Assembly: GCA_039917615.1 (NCBI GenBank)
Contig: JBDSJD010000015.1
Coordinates: 62,001-126,000 of the forward strand
Direction of reading: 5' to 3'
Length of the DNA stretch: 64,000 nt
DNA from: ZC4RG30 sp039917615
Lineage (GTDB): Bacteria > Pseudomonadota > Gammaproteobacteria > Steroidobacterales > Steroidobacteraceae
The notes below the pieces were generated by a model. It saw only the letters and a list, made by a program, of their open reading frames with translations. It had not been told where the DNA came from and made no database searches. Shown here piece by piece: positions 7,813 to 16,690 of this stretch. Position numbers and translations under genes: made by a program. Positions within the stretch are counted from its first letter, which is position 1. Each line of letters opens with the position of its first letter.

Positions 7813-9654
7813 CTAGCGATAGCCGCTGGCCTGCAGGGCGAACAGCCGCGCGTACACCCCGCGCTGCTGCATCAGCGAATCATGATTGCCGCGCTCCACG
7901 ATGCGGCCACTGTCCAGCACCACGATCTCGTCGGCCATGCGCACCGTCGAAAAGCGGTGCGAGATGAGTATGGTCATGCGACCTTCGGCCATGTCGCGCA
8001 CATGGCGGAATACCTCGGCCTCCGCTTCAGCATCCATCGCCGCGGTGGGTTCGTCCAGCACGCGAATATCAGCGTCGCTGCGCATGAACGAGCGCGCTAC
8101 GGCGATCTTCTGCCACTGTCCGCCCGACAGTTCGCGCCCGCCCGGAAACCATTTACCCAGCTGCGTGCGATATCCATTGGGCAAGGCAGAAACCATCTCG
8201 TCAGCCTGGCCCATGCGCGCTGATTCGCGCCAGCGCGCTTCATCGTCGAAATGCGGCTCGTCACCCGCACCAATGTTCTCGCCAACCAGCATCTGGTAGC
8301 GCACATAGTCCTGGAATATCACGCCGAAGCGACGCCGCAGGGCTTCGACATCCCATTGAGCCAGATCCTGGCCATCCAGGAAGATTCGCCCTGCACTGGG
8401 TACGTATAGCCGCGTCAGCAGTTTGATCAGTGTCGTCTTGCCCGAACCATTGGCACCGACCAGTGCCAGGCTACCGCCAGGCTTCAAGTGCAGCGACACG
8501 TTCAAAAGCGCCGGCTGGGGGGCGCCGGGATAGGTGAACGACACATCCTCCAGCCGCAGACCATCGGCGGGATCCGGTCCGCGCTGCTCGCTGCCACCGG
8601 GCGGACGCGCCGGTGTCTCCAGATATTCGTACAGCGTCGAGAGATAGAGATTGTCTTCATACAACCCGCTGACCGCACCCAGCGCAGAACTCACGGCGCC
8701 CTGCCCCTGGCGGAACAGCATCAAATACATGGTCATCTGGCCGATACTGATCACGCCGCGCACGGCGCTGACCGCTACCCAGCAGTAGCCCGCGTATAGC
8801 GCGATGGTCGCAAGCAATCCCAGCGCAAAGCCCCAGCTGTCACGCCGGATGACCAGCGCCCGTTCCTGCGCAAACAACTTCTGGTGGATCGCCTTGTAGC
8901 GGTCGAGCAGGCGACTGCCCAGTGCGTAGAGCTTGACCTCCTTTGCATTGTCTTCGCGCGCGATGACTGTCTCGAGATAGGCCTGCATGCGCCGCTCGGA
9001 CGAGCGCCAGCGAAACAGCCGGAATGCGTCGTTGGAAAACTTCGTTTCGGCGACGAATCCCGGCAGGCCAGCCACGACCAGCAAAACCACCGCCCACGGC
9101 GAGAAGGTGAACAACAGCACGCTGAAGCTCGCCAGCGACACCAGGTTTTGCACCAGCGAGAAGCTGCGCATCACGAGGCTCAGCGGCCGCTGCGAAGCTT
9201 CGCGGCGTGCGCGGGTCAGGCGGTCATAGAACTCCGAATCTTCGAAATGTTCCAGATCAAGCGTCAGGGCCTTGTCCAGGATCATCGAATTGACGCGAAA
9301 CCCCAGTTGCTCGCGCAGCAACGTGGTGCTCAACGACAGCGCCCGCATGCATAGCGCGAGCGCCGCGACTGCCGTACCTTCGAGAGCCACCAGTTCCAGC
9401 ACCGGCGCGATGTCGCCACCGCCGCTGCTTGCGGTAACCACCGCATCTACAATGCGGGCGCCCAGATACGCGATCAGCGCCGGCAAGGCGCCAGCCAGTA
9501 CCGTGAGCACAGCCAGCCAGACCGAAAGACTGCGGCTGGTCTGCCAGACCAGTTCCAGCGCCTTGCGGCCGTAGCGGAACACTTCAAGAAATTCGCGCGG
9601 CAACCGGCGCAGGGTCTGCGCAGGCGGCGGCGTCGCGGTCCCTGCGAGACTCAC
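7813..9654 (-). CDS. ABC exporter, fused permease and ATPase
   Basis: The 613-residue half-transporter has an N-terminal six-helix membrane domain (about residues 35-340) and a C-terminal ATPase. Walker A is GANGSGKTT, the signature is LSGGQWQK, Walker B is IRVLDEPTAAMD and the switch is ISHR. The start is a GTG at 9654 that overlaps the TGA of the upstream regulator in a GTGA arrangement, so the two are translationally coupled. The substrate cannot be read from the sequence; lipid, peptide or drug export are all possible. Confidence 0.9.
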   Translation of the reverse strand: MSLAGTATPPPAQTLRRLPREFLEVFRYGRKALELVWQTSRSLSVWLAVLTVLAGALPALIAYLGARIVDAVVTASSGGGDIAPVLELVALEGTAVAALALCMRALSLSTTLLREQLGFRVNSMILDKALTLDLEHFEDSEFYDRLTRARREASQRPLSLVMRSFSLVQNLVSLASFSVLLFTFSPWAVVLLVVAGLPGFVAETKFSNDAFRLFRWRSSERRMQAYLETVIAREDNAKEVKLYALGSRLLDRYKAIHQKLFAQERALVIRRDSWGFALGLLATIALYAGYCWVAVSAVRGVISIGQMTMYLMLFRQGQGAVSSALGAVSGLYEDNLYLSTLYEYLETPARPPGGSEQRGPDPADGLRLEDVSFTYPGAPQPALLNVSLHLKPGGSLALVGANGSGKTTLIKLLTRLYVPSAGRIFLDGQDLAQWDVEALRRRFGVIFQDYVRYQMLVGENIGAGDEPHFDDEARWRESARMGQADEMVSALPNGYRTQLGKWFPGGRELSGGQWQKIAVARSFMRSDADIRVLDEPTAAMDAEAEAEVFRHVRDMAEGRMTILISHRFSTVRMADEIVVLDSGRIVERGNHDSLMQQRGVYARLFALQASGYR

Positions 9655-10880
9655 TGGCCGGTTGCGCTCGCGTCGATCAGACGCGCCTCGACGTTGACGC
9701 CGTTGACGCTCTGCACCTCATAAAGCGCTTCAAAACCGCGCAATGGCAGCTTGCGCGCCGCCAGCGCCTGCAGCGCCGTAATGTCGACTGCGGACTCGGC
9801 GGCCTGCATCAGGCCGGTGTCACGGGTTCCGGCAATCACCAGATGCTGGTTGCCGCCTGGGCCGCGAAAGCTCGCCAGGTAAGCAAAGTCACGATAACGC
9901 TCGGCAGGAGCATGCGACTCGCCGGCCTCGCTCACCCAGGCATTGCCCGTAATCGAGTCGATGAGTTCGTCGTAGGAACCAGCGAATGAGTAGCGCGACT
10001 GGGCCATTGCCACGTCCATCAACATTCCCAGCGCACTGAGGTAACCGATGTACACGATATGCGAGGTCTTGATGGTGGATGGATCCAGTTCAGAGGCCAG
10101 CGTCAGCGACACATGCTTGCCGGATGCAACCAGTATGGGCAGCACTTCACGCAGTGCCTGCGCACTGGAAGTGGGCAGATAGCCGAGATTCAGGTCCGCG
10201 AATTTGGCGGTAAGCGTGGGGTCGGCAATGAAAACCTGCTCCAGATCCTTGGCAGAGTTCACGTTGAAATCCCGCACCAGGCGCCGGATGTCGCCCGCCT
10301 CGCCCCGTTCGCCGAATATGAAATAATCGCCAAGCACCAGTTGCACGGGCAGATCGTCAGACAGCAACGGCGCCCAGAGCGGCGAGTTGCGCACTGCCGC
10401 CAACCGTCCGTCTATGGTTGGGCGACTCAACACGGCCAGCAACAGCGCCCCGCAGGCCAGCAGCAGCACGCCGATCAGCACCGCCGCGACACGTTCACGA
10501 GGATTGGCCGGCAGCAACCTGCGCCAGCGGAACAGTGCCGCAGGAGCCGGCCCGGAATTTGCGCTTTGCAGGGTGAGCCGGTATTCGCCGCGCGGAATGG
10601 TCAGTCGTGCCGCGACGGGCGTGGCTTCATCGCGATAGAACTCGTCCAGGCGTTTGCGCAGCTTGTGCGCGGCGACACGTACGGTGGCATCCTGCGCCAC
10701 GTCGAATTCCACGCCGCGACCCAGTCCGTCGACCGCAACCTCCATTTCCTTGGGAACCCGCCCCGCTGCCTGGCAGGTCACAAGGAATTCGAACATTCGC
10801 TGCATCTGCGTGGCGCGCCCGAACAGGTTGCTGGCGCGGATCCGCTCGACTTCCGCGGCAAAGGCATCGGCAGGAGGCAT
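9651..10880 (-). CDS. Membrane-bound winged-helix-like regulator
   Basis: The 409-residue protein starts with a conserved domain (about 5-105) containing NLFGRATQMQRMFEFL, then VRVAAHKLRKRLDEFY and IPRGEYRLTL. This domain commonly sits at the front of TolB- or TPR-linked signalling proteins and resembles a DNA-binding winged helix. A single transmembrane helix follows (about 131-152), then a periplasmic domain of some 255 residues with sections resembling a solute-binding fold (VQLVLGDYFIFGE). The layout recalls ToxR/CadC one-component regulators. I chose the ATG at 10880 because homology starts there. It is coupled to the ABC exporter by a four-base overlap, so it probably senses a signal relevant to that exporter. 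Confidence 0.72.
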   Translation of the reverse strand: MPPADAFAAEVERIRASNLFGRATQMQRMFEFLVTCQAAGRVPKEMEVAVDGLGRGVEFDVAQDATVRVAAHKLRKRLDEFYRDEATPVAARLTIPRGEYRLTLQSANSGPAPAALFRWRRLLPANPRERVAAVLIGVLLLACGALLLAVLSRPTIDGRLAAVRNSPLWAPLLSDDLPVQLVLGDYFIFGERGEAGDIRRLVRDFNVNSAKDLEQVFIADPTLTAKFADLNLGYLPTSSAQALREVLPILVASGKHVSLTLASELDPSTIKTSHIVYIGYLSALGMLMDVAMAQSRYSFAGSYDELIDSITGNAWVSEAGESHAPAERYRDFAYLASFRGPGGNQHLVIAGTRDTGLMQAAESAVDITALQALAARKLPLRGFEALYEVQSVNGVNVEARLIDASATGQ

Positions 10881-11020
10881 AGTCAGGGCTGGGGACTGGG
10901 ACACGCCGGCAAGTCTAGGGCCTGACCGGACCGCAGGAAAGTCGCCGTCGGCAGGCATTTCGGGGCCGAAACTGGTACTCTCGCGGCCCTTTTTCCCGCC
11001 TCCTGGCATTCCACACCACC

Positions 11021-12850
11021 ATGCAGCGACCGATCCGCAACATCGCCATTATTGCCCACGTCGATCATGGCAAGACCACTCTCGTGGACTGCCTGCTGAA
11101 GCAGTCCGGCACTTTTGCGGCACACGAAAAGGTCGGCGAGCGGATCATGGATTCCAACGCCATCGAGAAAGAGCGCGGCATCACCATCCTGGCGAAGAAC
11201 TGCGCCATCGATTACGGCGGCACCCGCATCAACGTGGTCGATACCCCGGGCCACGCGGACTTCGGTGGTGAAGTGGAACGCGTGCTGTCGATGGTCGACG
11301 GCGTGCTGCTGCTGGTAGACGCGGTCGAAGGCCCCATGCCGCAGACACGTTTCGTTACCCGCAAGGCCCTGGCCCTCGGACTCAAGGCCATCGTGGTGGT
11401 CAACAAGATTGATCGCCCCGGGGCGCGGCCGGGCTGGGTGGTCGACCAGACATTCGACCTGTTCGACAAGCTGGGCGCCACCGACGAACAGCTCGATTTC
11501 CCGGTTGTCTACGCCTCGGCCCTGCAAGGCTGGGCCAGTCTTGATGCCACGACACAGCAACCCGACATGGCGCCGCTGTTCGAGGCTGTCCTGAAATATG
11601 TGCCGGAGCCCAAGACCGACGCCGAAGGCCTGCTGCAGATGCAGGTCTCGACACTTGACTACAACTCCTATGTCGGCCGGATCGGCATCGGCCGCATCCG
11701 TCGCGGCACGGTGAAAGCCGGCATGAACGTGGTGATGCGTGAAGGCGACAAGGACCACGGCACCGGCAAGATCGCGCAGGTGCTGGCCTTCACCGGCCTG
11801 TCGCGCGGTCCGGTCGATTCCGCCAGCGCGGGCGACATCGTAGCCATTACCGGCCTGCCCGATGTGAACATCGGCATCACGATCTGTGACCCGCTGAACC
11901 CGGAAGGCCTGCCGGCCATATCGGTGGACGAGCCCACCCTGCAGATGAACTTCCAGGTCAACAGCTCGCCGCTGGCGGGTCGTGAAGGAAAGTTCGTCAC
12001 CAGTCGCCAGATCCGCGAGCGCCTGGCGCGGGAACTGGAAAGCAATGTCGCGCTGCGGGTGGAGGAAACCGGTGATGCCGACATCTTCCGGGTTTCAGGT
12101 CGTGGCGAACTGCATCTGACAATTCTCATCGAGAACATGCGCCGCGAAGGCTTTGAACTGGCCGTGTCGCGCCCGCAGGTGCTGCTGAAGGAAGTCGACG
12201 GCGTGACCCATGAGCCCTTCGAAGCGCTCACGGTCGACGTCGAGGAATCGCACCAGGGGGGCGTGATGGAGGCATTGGGCCAGCGCCGCGCCGAGATGAA
12301 GGACATGACCATGGACGGCCGTGGTCGCGTGCGTCTGGAGTATCGCGTGCCGGCCCGCGGCCTGATCGGCTTCCAGGGCGAATTCATGAACCTGACACGC
12401 GGCAGCGGGCTCATGAGCCATGTGTTCGACGGCTACGCACCGATGCGCGGCGAGATTTCCGAGCGCCGCAATGGCGTGCTGATAAGCATGGAGAACGGCG
12501 ATGCCGTGGCCTATGCACTGTGGAGCCTGCAGGAACGCGGCAAGCTGTTCGTGAGCCACAACGAGAAGGTTTACGAAGGCATGATCGTCGGCATTCATTC
12601 GCGGGAAAATGACCTGGTCGTCAATCCGATCAAGACCAAGAAGCTCACCAACGTGCGCGCCTCGGGCAAGGACGACGCCATCCTGCTGACTCCCCCGATC
12701 GAGCTCAACCTGGAATACGCGGTGGAATTCATCGCCGACGACGAACTGGTGGAAGTCACGCCGCAGTCGATCCGCATCCGCAAGCGCTATCTGACCGAAA
12801 ACGAGCGCAAGCGCAGTTCGCGCGCGGCCGAGAGCCTGCTGGCCGGGTGA
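11021..12850 (+). CDS. typA: Translational GTPase TypA/BipA
   Basis: The 609-residue protein has the expected length. It shows the G1 motif AHVDHGKTT (about 12-20), the G2 region ERGITI, G3 DTPGHADFGGEV, G4 NKIDR and the TypA-typical C-terminal half with GRGELHLTILIENMRREGFEL and the C-terminal KRYLTENERKR. BipA is a ribosome-associated GTPase that aids 50S assembly and growth at low temperature. It is divergent from the regulator at 10880 and overlaps the rhomboid gene by four bases (GTGA). Confidence 0.97.
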   Translation: MQRPIRNIAIIAHVDHGKTTLVDCLLKQSGTFAAHEKVGERIMDSNAIEKERGITILAKNCAIDYGGTRINVVDTPGHADFGGEVERVLSMVDGVLLLVDAVEGPMPQTRFVTRKALALGLKAIVVVNKIDRPGARPGWVVDQTFDLFDKLGATDEQLDFPVVYASALQGWASLDATTQQPDMAPLFEAVLKYVPEPKTDAEGLLQMQVSTLDYNSYVGRIGIGRIRRGTVKAGMNVVMREGDKDHGTGKIAQVLAFTGLSRGPVDSASAGDIVAITGLPDVNIGITICDPLNPEGLPAISVDEPTLQMNFQVNSSPLAGREGKFVTSRQIRERLARELESNVALRVEETGDADIFRVSGRGELHLTILIENMRREGFELAVSRPQVLLKEVDGVTHEPFEALTVDVEESHQGGVMEALGQRRAEMKDMTMDGRGRVRLEYRVPARGLIGFQGEFMNLTRGSGLMSHVFDGYAPMRGEISERRNGVLISMENGDAVAYALWSLQERGKLFVSHNEKVYEGMIVGIHSRENDLVVNPIKTKKLTNVRASGKDDAILLTPPIELNLEYAVEFIADDELVEVTPQSIRIRKRYLTENERKRSSRAAESLLAG

Positions 12851-13461
12851 CGCTGATGGGCCCGACGCTTCCGCCGGTAGTCCGCGCCTTGCTGATTATC
12901 TGCGTCGCGGTATTCGGACTGCAGCTGTGGCTGCGCCCGACGATGGAAATGTATTTTGCGCTGTGGACACCCGATGGTGGTGCCGGAGTGCCCCCCTTTC
13001 GCCCATGGCAACTGGTGACCTCCAATTTCCTGCATAGCGGGTGGATTCATCTGGCCGTTAACTGCATGGTGATCTACAGCTTCGGCCCACCCCTGGAGAA
13101 GCTGCTGGGGCCAGCGAAGTTCTCCACCTACTTCCTCGTCTGCGCCGTTGCAGGTTCCTTGCTGCAGTTGCTCGCGCAAATATCGGGTTTTTCCAACGCA
13201 CTGTATTCACTGGGCGCGTCAACTGGAACATCTGGACTGTTGGTTGCTTTCGCGTTGGCCTATCCGCAGCACAAGATCATGGTATTTCCGATACCCGTAC
13301 CGCTTGCGGCATGGATATGTGTTGCCGTCTTCGCGGCATTGTCGCTGTTGTTTGCACTGACCGGGATGGTGCCTGGCATCGGTCATTTCGCGCACCTGGG
13401 CGGCATGATCGGCGGCTTCGCGCTGGTCCTCTACTGGCGATTGCAGCGGGTCAGGCGCTGA
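12847..13461 (+). CDS. Rhomboid family protein with altered GxSG motif
   Basis: The 204-residue protein has about six transmembrane segments and rhomboid landmarks: HSGWIHLAVN (63-72, the HxxxxHxxxN motif) and HFAHLGG (180-186) with the catalytic His183. The serine loop reads GASTGTSG (123-130), so Ser125 is present but is followed by Thr instead of the usual Gly of GASG. It may be an active protease with a variant loop or an inactive relative. The GTG at 12847 overlaps the typA stop; an ATG at 12856 is an alternative. The 3' end overlaps the convergent GGDEF gene by 11 bases. Confidence 0.82.
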   Translation: MTLMGPTLPPVVRALLIICVAVFGLQLWLRPTMEMYFALWTPDGGAGVPPFRPWQLVTSNFLHSGWIHLAVNCMVIYSFGPPLEKLLGPAKFSTYFLVCAVAGSLLQLLAQISGFSNALYSLGASTGTSGLLVAFALAYPQHKIMVFPIPVPLAAWICVAVFAALSLLFALTGMVPGIGHFAHLGGMIGGFALVLYWRLQRVRR

Positions 13462-14878
13462 CGACACGGTTGCGGCCGGTCTCCTTGGCGCGGTACATCG
13501 CGTGGTCGGCGCGATCAAATGCAACCTCGGCTTCATCACCATCCTGCAACGCTGTAACGCCGCAGGAGATCGTGATCGACACCGGCGCGCCGCGGAAATG
13601 AAAGCCCAGCTGCGTCACTGCTTCGCGCATCTCTTCAGCCAGACGCAGTGCGTCGGGCTGCGTGGTGCCAGGCAGCAGCATGACAAATTCTTCGCCACCA
13701 TAGCGGGCAAGGAAATCGGTACTGCGTATCGACCTGGCCAGGCATTCGGCCACCACGGTGAGTACCTTGTCGCCCCCGCGATGTCCGTACTGGTCATTGA
13801 TGGCCTTGAACTGATCGATGTCCCACACGGCAATGCAGGTGGGCTGCGAAAACCTTGCCCAGCGCTCCAGTTCCTCGGCCACCCGCTGCTCATAGGCGAG
13901 CCGATTAGGGATCTGGGTCAGAGGATCACGCATCGACAGGCGCTTTTCGTCCGTCAGCCGCGCCTTCAGTTTGCGCGCTTCGGTCTCCATTTCTTCCATG
14001 CGACCACGCATCTGTTCGGTGCGCTGCTGGACCTGTCGCGCACGTTCTTCTTCGCGCTCGCGGAACTCCAGCAGGTGCTGCCCAATCGCGTCCAGTCGCT
14101 GCCGCAGCTGCTGGCGAACCAGGTCCACATCGGAGCCCTGCGCCACATTTTCGCCCAGGGCGCGCATTTCGCTGGTGATCTGCAGGTTCAGTGTCGTACT
14201 GCTGGAATTGCGCTGTGCTTCTTCATGGGCACTGCCTTCCAGCAGGCCGGTCAGCGAATCCAGCTGATTTACAAGTTGGCCGAGCAGCTGTTCGAGTTCC
14301 TGACGCATGCGCTCCAGTGCCTGGAGTCGCTGCATGACCAGACCACCCACGCGCTCGATGAGATCGGGCATCTGTTCAGACGCTAGCGCGATTGCAAGCT
14401 CCTGAGTGACAACATCAGCAGCTGCCACCAGCCGCTGATCCTGCCTTACCTCCGTAAGCAGTTGTGACAGCAGACTGCGGATCCGGCTTTCGCCGAAAAC
14501 CGCCCCGGTCTGAAGAATGGTGGTGGTCGAAGTAAGCGAATTGCCGGCACCCGGCGGTTCATCGGGAGGCTGGGCGGCCACAAACGTGCGGGACGCAGAA
14601 GTCCCGGAATACTTGTCGATTTCGCGCACCGCGTCGGCAATAGCCTGACCCACGGGTTCCAGCTGTTCCGAGCCGACCTCGCGGCGCAAGGATTCTTTCA
14701 GCCGATTCAGCTCCTGATCAAGGCGCGGCGACTGACCCTGTGCAGCCAGGCAAAGGCGCCCGACCAGTTTGTAAAGGGATTGCTGCTGGTCACGGAACTG
14801 CCGTTCGTCCCGTTCCATGGTACGCAGACTGTCGAGGTATTTTCCTCGCCAGTCTTGTGTCTCAACAGCCTTGAACAC
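13451..14878 (-). CDS. Diguanylate cyclase (GGDEF)
   Basis: The 475-residue protein has a long helical, coiled-coil-rich N-terminal region (about 1-300, with many Gln/Glu/Arg heptads) and a C-terminal GGDEF domain beginning near LSMRDPLTQIPNRLAYEQR. The active site is GGEEF, and an inhibitory I-site RSTD lies five residues before it, so the enzyme should make c-di-GMP and be product-inhibited. No transmembrane segment is evident. It is the last gene of the sthA-ABC-GGDEF operon, 15 bases after the ABC gene. Confidence 0.92.
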   Translation of the reverse strand: MFKAVETQDWRGKYLDSLRTMERDERQFRDQQQSLYKLVGRLCLAAQGQSPRLDQELNRLKESLRREVGSEQLEPVGQAIADAVREIDKYSGTSASRTFVAAQPPDEPPGAGNSLTSTTTILQTGAVFGESRIRSLLSQLLTEVRQDQRLVAAADVVTQELAIALASEQMPDLIERVGGLVMQRLQALERMRQELEQLLGQLVNQLDSLTGLLEGSAHEEAQRNSSSTTLNLQITSEMRALGENVAQGSDVDLVRQQLRQRLDAIGQHLLEFREREEERARQVQQRTEQMRGRMEEMETEARKLKARLTDEKRLSMRDPLTQIPNRLAYEQRVAEELERWARFSQPTCIAVWDIDQFKAINDQYGHRGGDKVLTVVAECLARSIRSTDFLARYGGEEFVMLLPGTTQPDALRLAEEMREAVTQLGFHFRGAPVSITISCGVTALQDGDEAEVAFDRADHAMYRAKETGRNRVVSA

Positions 14879-14893
14879 GGTCCGTGTGCCTCG

Positions 14894-16687
14894 CTACTCG
14901 ACAACCTTATCGGCAACCAGATCACCAAACTGCAGCTGTGCGAGCCGGGAGTAAAGAGAACTGGTTCGCAAAAGCTCCGAATGCGTGCCCGCAGCCACAA
15001 TTTGCCCCTGATCCATGACGACAATCCGGTCGGCCGAAAGCACGGTTGCCAGCCGGTGCGCGATGATCACGGTGGTGCGCGAGCTCATCAACCCTTCCAG
15101 GGCGCGCTGCACCAGTTGCTCGCTCTCGGCATCCAGGGCGCTGGTGGCCTCATCCAGCAACAATACGGGCGGGTCTTTAAGGATCGCGCGGGCTATCGCG
15201 ATACGCTGGCGCTGCCCGCCCGACAGGCGTGTGCCGCGTTCGCCCAGGAATGTGTCATAACCCTGCGGCAGCTTGCGAATGAAGTCATCGGCTGCGGCAG
15301 CAACTGCGGCGGCTTCCACATCCGCATCGCTGGCTCCGGGCCGGCCATAACGGATGTTCTCGCGTGCGCTTGTTCCAAACAGCACTGTGTCCTGCGGCAC
15401 CAGTCCGATCTGGTTGCGCAGCGCTATCGGATCGGTCTTCGCGATGTCGATGCCATCAAGCTGGATGCTGCCCGTGGCGGGGTCGTAGAAGCGCAGCAAC
15501 AGCTGCAGCATCGTGCTCTTGCCTGCCCCCGAAGGCCCGACCAGTGCCAGCGTCTCGCCGGGCGCGATCTCAAGCGCAATGCTGCTCAACGCAGCAGTGC
15601 CAGGGCGCGATGGATAGTGGAATGACACCGCATTGAAGCGCAGCGCGCCGCGCGCCCGCGGTGGCAACGCAACCGGCTGTGGCGGCGCGGCGATAGATGA
15701 TTTGGCCTGCATGAGCTCGACCAGGCGTTCCATCGCACCAGCTGCGCGCTGCACTTCACCCCACTGCTCGATCAGCGCACCTGCCGACATCGAGACGAAC
15801 CCTGCGTAGAGCAGGAACTGACCCAGCTGCCCGCCGGTCATGTCGCCAGCCAGCACCGACCGTGCGCCCAGCCAAAGCACAAAGGTGACAGCGCCCATCA
15901 CCAACATCGTGCCCAAGGCAGTCAGCGTCGAGCGGACGCGATTACGCGCGATGGCAGTAACGAAGCCTGCTTCCACTGCCCCGCTGTAGCGGCTGCTCTG
16001 CAGAGACTCGAGAGTAAACGCCTGGATGGTCTGCATGGCGTTCAGCGTCTCGCCTGCCAGACCGCTGGAGTCGGCCACGCGATCCTGTGAGTCACGCGAC
16101 AGCCGTCGCACTTTTCTTCCCACCGTGAACAGCGGCAGCATGATTACAGGTATCAGCACCAGCATGATGGCCATCAGCTTCACACTGGTCACACCCATCA
16201 TCACCAGCGCTCCAAGCAGGTTCAGCGCCGAACGCAAAGTGATGGAGATGCCGACGCCAGAAATGGACTGCACCAGGGTGGTATCGGTGGTCAGGCGAGA
16301 CAGGATTTCGCCGGTACGCGTCACTTCGAAGAATGTCATGTCCATGCGCACGACACGGTCATACACAGCCTTGCGCACATTCGCGACCACCCGCTCCCCC
16401 AGCCAGGTCACCAGGTAGAAGCGCAGCGCCGCGAATATGCCAAAAACCACTGCGGCAACTAGAAACGCAATGAAATAGCGGTTTACGGTGCTGGCGTCGC
16501 GGACGGCCATGCCATGATCAATCAGGTTGCCCACGGCTTTCGGCAGTGCCAGTCCCGCGGCGGATGCGATGATCAGCGCCAGCAATGCCAGCGCCAGAGT
16601 GCCCCGGTACGGCCGCAGGAATGGCCAAAGCGCGCCGAGCGGCTGCAGAGATTTGCCCTTGGGACGGGCCGCGGTGGACTCACTCAT
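14894..16687 (-). CDS. MsbA/BmrA-like ABC exporter
   Basis: The 597-residue half-transporter has an N-terminal six-helix exporter domain (about 25-320) and an ATPase with Walker A GPSGAGKST, signature LSGGQRQR, Walker B VLLLDEATSALD and H-switch IIAHR. The sequence class is that of bacterial lipid or multidrug exporters; no lpxK lies next to it, so it need not be MsbA itself. It starts three bases after the sthA stop and is followed by the GGDEF gene. Confidence 0.92.
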   Translation of the reverse strand: MSESTAARPKGKSLQPLGALWPFLRPYRGTLALALLALIIASAAGLALPKAVGNLIDHGMAVRDASTVNRYFIAFLVAAVVFGIFAALRFYLVTWLGERVVANVRKAVYDRVVRMDMTFFEVTRTGEILSRLTTDTTLVQSISGVGISITLRSALNLLGALVMMGVTSVKLMAIMLVLIPVIMLPLFTVGRKVRRLSRDSQDRVADSSGLAGETLNAMQTIQAFTLESLQSSRYSGAVEAGFVTAIARNRVRSTLTALGTMLVMGAVTFVLWLGARSVLAGDMTGGQLGQFLLYAGFVSMSAGALIEQWGEVQRAAGAMERLVELMQAKSSIAAPPQPVALPPRARGALRFNAVSFHYPSRPGTAALSSIALEIAPGETLALVGPSGAGKSTMLQLLLRFYDPATGSIQLDGIDIAKTDPIALRNQIGLVPQDTVLFGTSARENIRYGRPGASDADVEAAAVAAAADDFIRKLPQGYDTFLGERGTRLSGGQRQRIAIARAILKDPPVLLLDEATSALDAESEQLVQRALEGLMSSRTTVIIAHRLATVLSADRIVVMDQGQIVAAGTHSELLRTSSLYSRLAQLQFGDLVADKVVE

Positions 16688-16690
16688 CGG

